49,512 bases of DNA from Clostridia bacterium (GTDB lineage Bacteria > Bacillota > Clostridia > Christensenellales > Borkfalkiaceae). Shown here in pieces: positions 15,830 to 22,415 of the stretch (position 1 is the stretch's first letter; each line of letters begins with the position of its first letter). Where the stretch lies: NCBI GenBank assembly GCA_017463205.1, contig JAFTPQ010000005.1:1-49512 (forward strand). Direction: 5' to 3'. The notes under the pieces are model-generated. The model saw only the letters and a list, made by a program, of their open reading frames with translations. It searched no databases and was not told the DNA's origin. The translations under genes and the position numbers were made by a program.

Positions 15830-16063
15830 ATCTTGTCTTTTCTATCCCTCATTATCGATATTAATAACATTGTCGTCCCCCCATCAGGAAGTCAAGAAAC
15901 TCAGTTTCTTGCGGGTGTGGGCAGAGCCCACAAAAGTAAAGCCCAAGTTAAGCAACCGACAGGTTGCGCCCTACTGCGAAGCAGTTAGAGCAACGCGTGT
16001 CGTTGCCCGTTTAAATCCCAGCAACAACTTTGCAGCAACGCGAACTTCACTTGCCGTAGGCAA
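15830..16063 (+). repeat. Multi-hairpin repeat element, copy B
   Basis: Hairpins AAGAAACTCAGTTTCTT (15894-15910), GTGGGCAGAGCCCAC (15917-15931), GCAACCGACAGGTTGC (15952-15967), CTACTGCGAAGCAGTTAG (15971-15988), GCAACGCGTGTCGTTGC (15990-16006), TTGCCGTAGGCAA (16051-16063). Same order and linkers as A, with different stem sequences at the second and third positions. Confidence 0.9.
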
Positions 16064-16116
16064 ACTTCACCCCCAACTCCCCTCTTCCCCAAAAAGACGA
16101 TTTAAAAACTCAATAC

Positions 16117-16148
16117 AAAAAAGAGTTCAACGTATCCCGTCAAACTCC
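16117..16148 (-). terminator. Terminator downstream of ylmC
   Basis: Minus strand GAGTTTGACG GGATA CGTTGAACTC, a 10-bp stem with two G-U pairs, followed by TTTTTT, 23 nt after the ylmC stop. Confidence 0.75.
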
Positions 16149-16170
16149 TTTTTACGCCTTTTTGCTTTAT

Positions 16171-16536
16171 TTATTCAAATTCTTCATAATTGCGTCCGCC
16201 GCCGAACCCGTCTTGCGGTTGCCCGTACGATTGCGCATACGGTTGCGCGTATGGCGGCGCAGGCGGCGACTGCGTTCCGTGCGTGCGTTTTCCGCCGCTC
16301 GGTTTTCGAGGCAAGCCGATATTCACCAAAATAACGTCTTCACCGATCTTGGCGATATTCCTCAATTCGATAAACAGATCGTTTTTCTTCCCAAACCCCT
16401 TTCCGCTGGGCACAACGATCCCCAACCACCTGTTTTCGGGATAGCACAACACCAAATCGCACACACGCCCCAATTTCCGCCCGTCTTGCATATTGATCAC
16501 TTCTTTCGCGCGAAGTTCCGAAAAACTCAATTCCAT
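16171..16536 (-). CDS. ylmC: YlmC/YmxH family PRC-barrel protein with a proline/tyrosine tail
   Basis: Small PRC-barrel protein of the sporulation-associated YlmC/YmxH family; the molecular role is unknown. Residues 1-77 are the domain: FSELRAKEVINMQDGRKLG, LGIVVPSGKG, NIAKIGEDVILVNI. Residues 78-121 are an unusual hydrophilic tail rich in Pro, Tyr, Gln and Gly, absent from typical 80-90-aa members. The start ATG at 16536 has GAGGTG upstream; the longer frame has no support. In Bacillus, ylmC follows sigG (with ylmA between); here a lipoprotein gene has come between them. Its terminator is at 16117-16148. Confidence 0.88.
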   Translation of the reverse strand: MELSFSELRAKEVINMQDGRKLGRVCDLVLCYPENRWLGIVVPSGKGFGKKNDLFIELRNIAKIGEDVILVNIGLPRKPSGGKRTHGTQSPPAPPYAQPYAQSYGQPQDGFGGGRNYEEFE

Positions 16537-16607
16537 AACAGCGCACCTCGTCAAATACTTTTCTTTACAGTATATGCGCCAACCGCAAAAGAAGTGCCTA
16601 TTATTTT

Positions 16608-18692
16608 TCAATTCCGCTTCAACGAAACCTCTTTCGTCTTTTCCAATACAACCGTTTTTGCTTTGGCAGGGTCTGCCATATCCTTTTCCGCGATCGCCAC
16701 GCCGTTTGCAGTCCAACCCGCCGTTGCTTTCATCACGATCTCCGTCAACGCCGTCGCCCCGTTAAACGCATACCTTTCTATCGTCACTACGCCGCTGCCT
16801 ACCGTCACCTTTTTCAACGCCGTACAATCGGCAAACGTGTTTCCCGTAAGCGCTTTCACCGTATCGGCGATAATAACGCTTTCCAATCCGTCGCACGTCG
16901 CAAACACGTACGGTTGAATCGCCGTCACGCCGTCGGGAAGGATCAAATTCTTTTCCTCGCCCATATACCCGACCAACGTCACTTCGTCTGCCCCCACGTA
17001 CGTGATAAACCCGTTTTGATCTACGCTCAATCTACTTTCCGCATCTTCCGACGTATGCACGTCTTTGGCATTGGCGGCAATAAACGACGGTTCTTCTCCG
17101 CCGATCAGTTGTCCCGGCGCAAGCGATTTTCCCGAATAATTGTACACTTCCACCAAATTGCGACAACCGTTAAACGACCAAGCGCCAAACGACGTAATAT
17201 TTTTCCCGATCGTCACGCTGTTCAATGTATAACAATTTTGAAACGCGCCGTCGGCTATTCTCACAACAGGTTGTCCTTGGTGGGTATCCGCAATCACGAT
17301 CTTCCGCGCAACTTCTCCTGCTTCTACGCCCACGCACGTCATTTCGCCGCCCACATTACTGTATATCAAGTTTGCAATCGGCAATTCCTGTTCTTTTGCT
17401 GGTTCTTCTGCTCCGCACGCCGTACACTCGCCATCAGCGTACGAATGTCCCGTCGGCTCTGTCGGTTCTTGCTCTTTCAAAATTTCATCGCAAACGGAAC
17501 ATTTCTCGCCGTCCGTCAAGCCGCTTTCCGTACAAGTCGCCGCAACGCCCATTACAATTTCCGCTTGATGTCCTTTCGCCGCTACCGTTTCCCTCTTTTC
17601 TTCACCGCAAACGCATTTCAATATTCTCTCGCCCTCTTTCGTACACGTTGCCTCGGTTTCCGACGCCACCTCATCAAACGCATGCGTGTGCGTTTCTTCT
17701 TCCACTTCTTCCGTCTTACCGCACTTGCCGCAAGTATACAGCACCCCGTTTTCCGTTTCTTCGCCCTCATTCCAAGCGTGCCCGCTTGCCGAAACCACCT
17801 CTTGTGCCTGCAACGTTTCACCGCAAACAGCGCACTTTTCTCCATCCGTCAAACCGTTTTCCGTGCAAGTAGCCGCAACGCCTGTCACCTTTTCCGCTTG
17901 ATGCCCTTTCGGCTCTATCCGTTCTTGTTCTGTCAACGTTTCGCCGCAAACGGAACATTTCTCCCCGTCCGTCAAACCGCTCTTTGTACAAGTCGCCGCA
18001 ACGCCTGCCACAATTTCCACCCGATGCCCCGTCGCAAGGAGCGTTTCCGTTTTAAACATTCCGCATTCGCATTCCAAAATCCTCGAACCCGCCGTTACGC
18101 AAGTGGCGGCTGTTTCCGAATACACTCGATCATACTCGTGCGTATGCGTTTCCGAACCGCTTCTCTGCCGTTCGCCGCAGTTTTCGCATTGATAATACCA
18201 AATGCCATCCGTCGGCTTTTCTTCCTTTACCCATTGATGTCCTATCGCCAAAATCGCTTCTTGTGCCTGCAACGTTTCATCGCAAACAGAACATTTCTCA
18301 CCGTTCGTCAACCCGCTTTCCGTACAAGTCGCCGCAACACCCGCTACAATTTCCGCTTGATGCCCTGTCGTCAAAATCGTTTCCACCGTAGAAAAGCCGC
18401 ATCTTGCGCACGTTTCCCCCGCCGTCGAACCGCTTTGCAAACAAGTTGCCGACACTGCTTCCACCGCTTGCATATCATGCCTCAACGGCTCGATCGTCAG
18501 CGATTTCACGTCCCCGCACTCACACCGATATTCTTTCAATCCCGCCTGTTCGCAAGTTGCTTCTTTCGTTGTTTTTCCATACCAAGCGTGAATGTGCGTT
18601 CTTTTCTTTACGCCGCCCGAACACCCCGCGCAAACGGTTATACAAGCCAAAATCGCCAACAGTAAACTCCATTTCTTTGTTCCATTATGCAT
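16608..18692 (-). CDS. Lipoprotein with cysteine-pair repeats and C-terminal leucine-rich repeats
   Basis: 694-aa secreted lipoprotein of unknown function. The signal peptide ends in a lipobox-like VCAGC, Cys24 being the likely lipid site. Residues of about 30-420 are cysteine-pair units ([19 protein letters not shown] type) like those in the 986-aa lipoprotein at 921-3881. The C-terminal part is BspA-type LRR_5 (IADGAFQNCYTLNSVTIG, VTAIQPYVFATCDGL). It joins in one protein the two repeat types that occur separately in the other big lipoproteins here. ATG at 18692 has AGAGGA upstream and is followed by the signal peptide, so it is preferred over an upstream start. A consensus promoter lies at 18762-18790. 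It separates ylmC from sigG. Confidence 0.85.
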   Translation of the reverse strand: MHNGTKKWSLLLAILACITVCAGCSGGVKKRTHIHAWYGKTTKEATCEQAGLKEYRCECGDVKSLTIEPLRHDMQAVEAVSATCLQSGSTAGETCARCGFSTVETILTTGHQAEIVAGVAATCTESGLTNGEKCSVCDETLQAQEAILAIGHQWVKEEKPTDGIWYYQCENCGERQRSGSETHTHEYDRVYSETAATCVTAGSRILECECGMFKTETLLATGHRVEIVAGVAATCTKSGLTDGEKCSVCGETLTEQERIEPKGHQAEKVTGVAATCTENGLTDGEKCAVCGETLQAQEVVSASGHAWNEGEETENGVLYTCGKCGKTEEVEEETHTHAFDEVASETEATCTKEGERILKCVCGEEKRETVAAKGHQAEIVMGVAATCTESGLTDGEKCSVCDEILKEQEPTEPTGHSYADGECTACGAEEPAKEQELPIANLIYSNVGGEMTCVGVEAGEVARKIVIADTHQGQPVVRIADGAFQNCYTLNSVTIGKNITSFGAWSFNGCRNLVEVYNYSGKSLAPGQLIGGEEPSFIAANAKDVHTSEDAESRLSVDQNGFITYVGADEVTLVGYMGEEKNLILPDGVTAIQPYVFATCDGLESVIIADTVKALTGNTFADCTALKKVTVGSGVVTIERYAFNGATALTEIVMKATAGWTANGVAIAEKDMADPAKAKTVVLEKTKEVSLKRN

Positions 18693-18761
18693 ACGTATTC
18701 CTCTTTCGTTGATTTTTTTTAATTTTTTCCCAAATTTTTCCAATTTCGGTTGTTTTCTTCT

Positions 18762-18790
18762 ATTATAAACCTCTTAAAAAAATTTGTCAA
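18762..18790 (-). promoter_or_regulatory. Consensus sigma-A promoter of the LRR/cysteine-pair lipoprotein
   Basis: Minus strand TTGACA (18785-18790), 17-nt spacer, TATAAT (18762-18767). Independent transcription from the sigG unit is expected. Confidence 0.85.
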
Positions 18791-18795
18791 GCACG

Positions 18796-18826
18796 AAAGC
18801 GGTTTGACAACACACCAAACCGCTCT
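18796..18826 (-). terminator. Hairpin terminator downstream of sigG
   Basis: GCGGTTTG (18799-18806) pairs with CAAACCGC (18816-18823), and the stem extends into flanking AAAG/CTTT. It follows the sigG stop by about 30 nt. The T-run is short on the minus strand and better on the plus strand. Confidence 0.55.
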
Positions 18827-18853
18827 TTCCCGTTTTTATATGCAAAACTTTCT

Positions 18854-19621
18854 TCAAGAAATATTCAACCGTATATTTTGTAAGGCATTTTTCTCCAAAC
18901 GGGACACCTGCGCTTGCGATATCCCCACTTCTTCCGATATCTCCGTTTGCGTTTTTCCTTCGTAATACCGCAAAAATAAAATTTTCTTTTCCCGTTCCCC
19001 CAATTTCTCCAACGCCTCGCCAAGAGCAACGTGTTCCGTCCAGATCTCGTCCGTGTTTTTCTCGTCGCAAAGCTGATCCATCAACAAAAGGGTATCCCCT
19101 GCTTTATTGTAAACGGGTTCGTACAAGGAAACAGGGTCGGATATCGCGTCCAAAGCGTACACCACTTCCCGTTCCGCCACTTGCAATTCGTTTGCGATCC
19201 GTTCGATCGTCGCTTCTTCATCTCTGCTTTCTATCGTTTCGCGCGCTTTCAACACTTTATACGCCATGTCGCGGATACTGCGCGACACGCGCAACGAGTT
19301 GCCGTCGCGAAGATACCGTTTTATTTCCCCCACGATCATCGGCACGGCATAGGTGGAAAATTTTACGCCCACGCCGATATCAAACCCGTCGATCGCCTTG
19401 ATCAGCCCCACGCAACCTGCCTGAAACACGTCGTCTGCGCCAAGATTTTTTATCCGAAACCGCTTTACAAGGGACAGCACCAACCGCATATTTCCCACAA
19501 TAAACGTTTCCCGCGCTTGCTTGTCCCCCTGTTTCAGCTTTTTCATCAACTCATCGTTTTCCTTTGCCGTCAATCGGGGCAGACCCGACGTATCCACGCC
19601 GCAAATTTCCACTTTTTGCAT
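18854..19621 (-). CDS. sigG: Sporulation sigma factor SigG
   Basis: Late forespore RNA polymerase sigma factor. The 255-aa protein opens MQKVEICGVDTSGLP, the diagnostic SigG N-terminus. It has region 2 (GNMRLVLSLVKRF, ADDVFQAGCVGLIKAID, KFSTYAVPMIVGEIKRYLRD) and region 4 (LGEREKKILFLRYYEGKTQTEISEEVGISQAQVSRLEK). The ATG at 19621 follows AGGAGG; the longer frame is not homologous. It lies 163 nt after sigE, giving room for its own forespore promoter, which I could not place with confidence. That gap carries a reversed copy of the dispersed motif (19698-19719). Confidence 0.97.
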   Translation of the reverse strand: MQKVEICGVDTSGLPRLTAKENDELMKKLKQGDKQARETFIVGNMRLVLSLVKRFRIKNLGADDVFQAGCVGLIKAIDGFDIGVGVKFSTYAVPMIVGEIKRYLRDGNSLRVSRSIRDMAYKVLKARETIESRDEEATIERIANELQVAEREVVYALDAISDPVSLYEPVYNKAGDTLLLMDQLCDEKNTDEIWTEHVALGEALEKLGEREKKILFLRYYEGKTQTEISEEVGISQAQVSRLEKNALQNIRLNIS

Positions 19622-19697
19622 ATTTTCGTCCTCCTTTTCCCAAGCAAAATACGAAAACCGTTTTCCGCATTTGCTTATGTAAAAAAAGAAAAACGAC

Positions 19698-19719
19698 GTG
19701 GGCAGGTACGCGATGAACC
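19698..19719 (+). repeat. Dispersed motif copy f (reverse orientation), sigE-sigG gap
   Basis: Plus strand GTGGGCAGGTACGCGATGAA, two changes from the consensus GGGCAGGTATGCGTTGAA. It is the only copy whose G-rich strand is the plus strand. Confidence 0.5.
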
Positions 19720-19784
19720 TAAAATGAATATGCGAAAAGTATGCGCCAAACGTCAAATTTTTATACTTCTGTTTTTTATGCGCG

Positions 19785-20504
19785 TCATTCCATTTTTGCA
19801 ATTTCCTTTTTTAACCGTAAAATAATTTTCTTTTCCAAACGGGAAATATAACTTTGCGATATCCCCAAAAGATCAGCTACGTCCTTTTGCGTCATTTCCT
19901 CACCGCCGCCCAATCCAAACCGCAAAAACATAATTTTTCGTTCCCGTTCGGACAATTTTTTCAAGGCTTCTTTCAATTGCTCTTTTTCCGCGTTGGCTTC
20001 GATATCCCCGTAAACACATTCCGCCGACGTACCCAATACGTCGGACAGCAACAATTCGTTTCCGTCAAAATCGGTGTTTAACGGCTCGTCAAAAGACACC
20101 TCGCTTTTTAACCGAGCCGTACGGCGTAAATACATCAATATTTCATTTTCGATGCACCGCGAAGCGTACGTCGCCAATTTGATATTTTTATCCGTTTTAA
20201 ACGAATTGATGGCTTTGATCAAGCCGATCGTCCCGATCGAGATCAAATCGTCGTTATCCACGCCCGTATTATCGAATTTTCGCGCTATGTACACCACCAA
20301 CCGCAAATTGTGCTGAATAAGCTCCGCTTTCGCCGCTTCCTTTTCCTCGTCTTCGATCAAGCGCCGCAGCAGTTCCCCCTCCTCCTCCGCAGACAAGGGC
20401 AACGGCAACGCTTCGCCGTTTCCGCAAATGTAATCCACCGTATTTTTGCCCATCAGCGGGTCGATCTTTTGCAAAAAGATTTGCAACACTTCTACAACTT
20501 TCAT
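19785..20504 (-). CDS. sigE: Sporulation sigma factor SigE (made as pro-SigE)
   Basis: Early mother-cell sigma factor. The 239-aa protein has an N-terminal pro-sequence ending at [16 protein letters not shown], aligning with the Bacillus pro-SigE cleavage region, so processing near Tyr25/Ile26 by SpoIIGA is expected. Region 2 ([36 protein letters not shown]) and region 4 ([37 protein letters not shown]) are complete. ATG at 20504 has AGGAGAG upstream. It starts 18 nt after spoIIGA, its activating protease. Confidence 0.97.
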   Translation of the reverse strand: MKVVEVLQIFLQKIDPLMGKNTVDYICGNGEALPLPLSAEEEGELLRRLIEDEEKEAAKAELIQHNLRLVVYIARKFDNTGVDNDDLISIGTIGLIKAINSFKTDKNIKLATYASRCIENEILMYLRRTARLKSEVSFDEPLNTDFDGNELLLSDVLGTSAECVYGDIEANAEKEQLKEALKKLSERERKIMFLRFGLGGGEEMTQKDVADLLGISQSYISRLEKKIILRLKKEIAKME

Positions 20505-20522
20505 TTTTCTCTCTCCTGCACC

Positions 20523-21320
20523 TCAACCCTCGTCCCACAAGTACGCGTTGATGATCATTTTATACTCCCTCGATAAGATATTCGTTGACGGAGCGAAATA
20601 TGCCCGTTTTTGCAATTTTTTTCCGTTGATCTCCACTTGGATCTGCCCTTTATAAACGGACAACGTTTTTTCGCCGCCAAGCGTTGAAATCGTCATTTCA
20701 TCGCATACCTGCCCCTCTCCTTTTACAATTTCTTCTCCCCACAACTCGTATACGATATCGGGAGAAACAAAGCAAACGGGCAGGTTTTGAAAACGCGCCA
20801 AATTGCCGCTGTCCAAAAATCCGCAAACACTCAATTTCTTCCCCGACGCCTCAATGACGCAATCGTATAAAACCCTTGAAATTGCCCGCTTTGCGTGCAG
20901 TTTGCGTACGAGAAACATCGAGCCGATTGCCAACAGTAAAAATCCGATCATAACGGGAAATGCAGGCAGTTTTTGCGCTGTAAACCGTTGCGACAGCCCT
21001 AACAACGCGCCACCGAAACCAAAACTGAAAATAAAGAAAAAAGTTGCGCTCAACGCATACCTGCCCCACTCGTTTTTTGTTTTGATCCGACCGAACGGAA
21101 TAAAACAAAGCAAAAAACCGAACGAAAATTTTAAAATATAGGCAAAAATCGGCGGCAATACCAGCAACGGAAACACCACGGCAAACACGCCGCCGCAAAG
21201 CGATGCAAATATCAGTTTTCGCCTGGAAATACAAGCGTTTGCGGCACTTAACGAAAGAAAAAGCAATATACCGTCAAAAAGGACGTTTTCCAACAATGCG
21301 TATTCGATATAAACGACCAT
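20523..21320 (-). CDS. spoIIGA: Sigma-E processing peptidase SpoIIGA
   Basis: Membrane aspartic protease that cleaves pro-SigE at the start of sporulation. The 265-aa protein has five N-terminal hydrophobic helices (about residues 1-140) and a soluble C-terminal domain with catalytic motif FLDSGN (D170-N173). The ATG at 21320 (MVVYIEYALLENVLFD, the normal family start) has TTGAGG upstream; the longer frame is rejected. It heads spoIIGA-sigE. A TATAAT lies at 21363-21368 with a weak -35, and a TGTCGAA Spo0A-type box at 21401-21407. Two dispersed-motif copies fall inside the gene, at 20695-20720 and 21050-21072, read in different frames. Confidence 0.94.
   Translation of the reverse strand: MVVYIEYALLENVLFDGILLFLSLSAANACISRRKLIFASLCGGVFAVVFPLLVLPPIFAYILKFSFGFLLCFIPFGRIKTKNEWGRYALSATFFFIFSFGFGGALLGLSQRFTAQKLPAFPVMIGFLLLAIGSMFLVRKLHAKRAISRVLYDCVIEASGKKLSVCGFLDSGNLARFQNLPVCFVSPDIVYELWGEEIVKGEGQVCDEMTISTLGGEKTLSVYKGQIQVEINGKKLQKRAYFAPSTNILSREYKMIINAYLWDEG
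20695..20720 (-). repeat. Dispersed motif copy d, inside spoIIGA
   Basis: Minus strand GGGGCAGGTATGCGATGAAA, one base off the consensus over 20 nt and read as GQVCDEM, a third reading frame. Confidence 0.75.
21050..21072 (-). repeat. Dispersed motif copy e, inside spoIIGA
   Basis: Minus strand GTGGGGCAGGTATGCGTTGA, read as WGRYALS between two membrane helices. It shares 18 nt with the ddl copy. Confidence 0.8.
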
Positions 21321-21362
21321 AAAAATATGCCTCAAACCCTTATAACAAAAGGGATTGGCACT

Positions 21363-21407
21363 ATTATACAAAAAAATACGCAAAAAATAAAAACGCCTTT
21401 TGTCGAA
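21363..21407 (-). promoter_or_regulatory. Candidate Spo0A-controlled promoter of spoIIGA-sigE
   Basis: TATAAT at 21363-21368 has only a poor -35 (TTTATT), as expected for an activator-dependent promoter. A 0A-box TTCGACA (21401-21407, minus strand) lies 32 nt upstream of the TATAAT. The box also forms the loop of the yraN terminator. Confidence 0.45.
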
Positions 21408-21420
21408 AAGACGTTTTTTT
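21387..21420 (-). terminator. Terminator downstream of yraN
   Basis: Minus strand AACGTCTTTT CGAC AAAAGGCGTT, a 10-bp stem with one U-G pair, then TTTTAT; T-runs on both sides. It ends the long unit running from ftsY or trmD to yraN. Confidence 0.75.
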
Positions 21421-21450
21421 TGTTATTTCACTTATTTATCCGATCTCCGT

Positions 21451-21810
21451 TTAATAGGCATACTTAAAATATTCGATATTGCCGTCGGCATACACCTCCG
21501 CCACGTCGAAACGGGCGTTGGGTTCTTCCCCCGTTTGCCACCAAAAAAATTCGGCAATTTTTCGATATCGGCGTTGCTTACTTTGTCCCACCGCTTCGCG
21601 CGGCGCGCCGTATTTTTCCGACGTGCGCGCTTTCACCTCGACAAACGCCACCTCGTCGCCGTCCGCCACTACAAGATCCGCCTCCCCAAACGGCGTGCGA
21701 TAATTGCGCTTGAGTATCTTACAACCTTGTGTTTTTAAATACTCCTCTACAAGTTTTTCGCCCCTTTTCCCTAAAACCTTTTTGTGAACGTCTTGCGGTG
21801 AATTTTGCAT
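21451..21810 (-). CDS. yraN: YraN/UPF0102 family nuclease-fold protein
   Basis: Small restriction-endonuclease-fold protein usually next to rnhB; the precise role is unknown. The 119-aa protein has the family set GKRGEKLVEEYLKTQGCKIL, NYRTPFGEADLV and FVEVKAR (the E...D...ExK core). The start ATG at 21810 lies inside the end of rnhB (40-nt overlap), and its CAAGGAG site is embedded in rnhB codons, so translation is coupled. A terminator at 21387-21420 closes the operon. Confidence 0.93.
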   Translation of the reverse strand: MQNSPQDVHKKVLGKRGEKLVEEYLKTQGCKILKRNYRTPFGEADLVVADGDEVAFVEVKARTSEKYGAPREAVGQSKQRRYRKIAEFFWWQTGEEPNARFDVAEVYADGNIEYFKYAY

Positions 21811-22391
21811 ATACCGTGCTCCTTGATCCCTGCGATGTGCGCCGCCGTGCCATACCCTTTATTCTTTTCAAATCCGTAATAGGGATAGTCTTTGGCGTAT
21901 TCGTCCATTAAATTGTCCCGATACACTTTGGCAATGATGCTTGCCGCGCCAATGGAATAGGAAAGCGCGTCGCCGCCGATCACGCTGTGTTGCGGATACG
22001 TCACGTCGATCGTCATATTCCCGTCCGTCAACACCACGTCGGGCGTGATCGAAAGCCCCTCGATCGCCCGTTTCATTCCCAATTTGGTCGCTTCCAAAAT
22101 GTTGATTTCGTCGATCATCCCCTCGTCGATTTCAATGATCGTATATGCCAAGGCGCGTTCTTTGATGATTTCCGCGAGCTGTTCCCGCTTTTTCGCCGAC
22201 AGTTTTTTGCTGTCGTCGATCCCCTCGATGATCGAAGCGTCATCCAACGGCATAATGACAGCCGCGCAAACCACAGGGCCTGCCAACGGGCCTCTGCCCA
22301 CTTCATCCACGCCTGCGATCGCTTGACAGCCTTTTGCCTGCAAGGCGTGTTCGTATTGCAATTTTTCTTCTTTGTTCCAAATTTTTTTCAT
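21771..22391 (-). CDS. rnhB: Ribonuclease HII
   Basis: Removes RNA from RNA-DNA hybrids and starts excision of single ribonucleotides. The 206-aa protein has the DEVGRGPLAGPVV motif with the catalytic DE pair at residues 29-30, DSKKLSAKKRE, DG in VLTDGNM, and ASIIAKVYRD. The start ATG at 22391 has AAAGGA upstream. It belongs to the common ylqF-rnhB-yraN order, but a 1232-codon lipoprotein gene lies between ylqF and rnhB, ending 24 nt before rnhB. Confidence 0.97.
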   Translation of the reverse strand: MKKIWNKEEKLQYEHALQAKGCQAIAGVDEVGRGPLAGPVVCAAVIMPLDDASIIEGIDDSKKLSAKKREQLAEIIKERALAYTIIEIDEGMIDEINILEATKLGMKRAIEGLSITPDVVLTDGNMTIDVTYPQHSVIGGDALSYSIGAASIIAKVYRDNLMDEYAKDYPYYGFEKNKGYGTAAHIAGIKEHGICKIHRKTFTKRF

Positions 22392-22415
22392 ACGTATTTC
22401 CTTTTTACAAAATTT

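Larger units (their letters stand above)
15288..16170. other. 883-bp gene-free region: regulator leader plus two hairpin-repeat arrays
   Basis: The part nearest the response regulator (15288-15630) holds promoter-like AT-rich sequence and the GCGTGAAAW direct repeats. From 15637 to 16063 it consists almost wholly of short inverted repeats with 1-6-nt loops, arranged as two tandem copies (A and B) of the multi-hairpin element with a 178-nt period. The ylmC terminator closes it. ORFs crossing the arrays have no family-like sequence and I do not call them genes. Confidence 0.8.

Noticed and set aside
15637..16063. CRISPR array
   Set aside because: Repeats are short palindromes with fixed linkers; there are no equal-length direct repeats with unique spacers, and no cas genes.
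15561..16334. 257-codon plus-strand frame across hairpin arrays A and B
   Set aside because: It is made of repeat sequence, shows no protein family, and overlaps ylmC in antisense.
16766..16785. Motif-like AACGCATACCTTTC in the LRR lipoprotein
   Set aside because: It is part of the LRR codon pattern (RYAFNG) and lacks the G-rich half.
16914..18665. 583-codon plus-strand frame opposite the LRR/cysteine-pair lipoprotein
   Set aside because: Same cause; no recognisable domain and no ribosome site.
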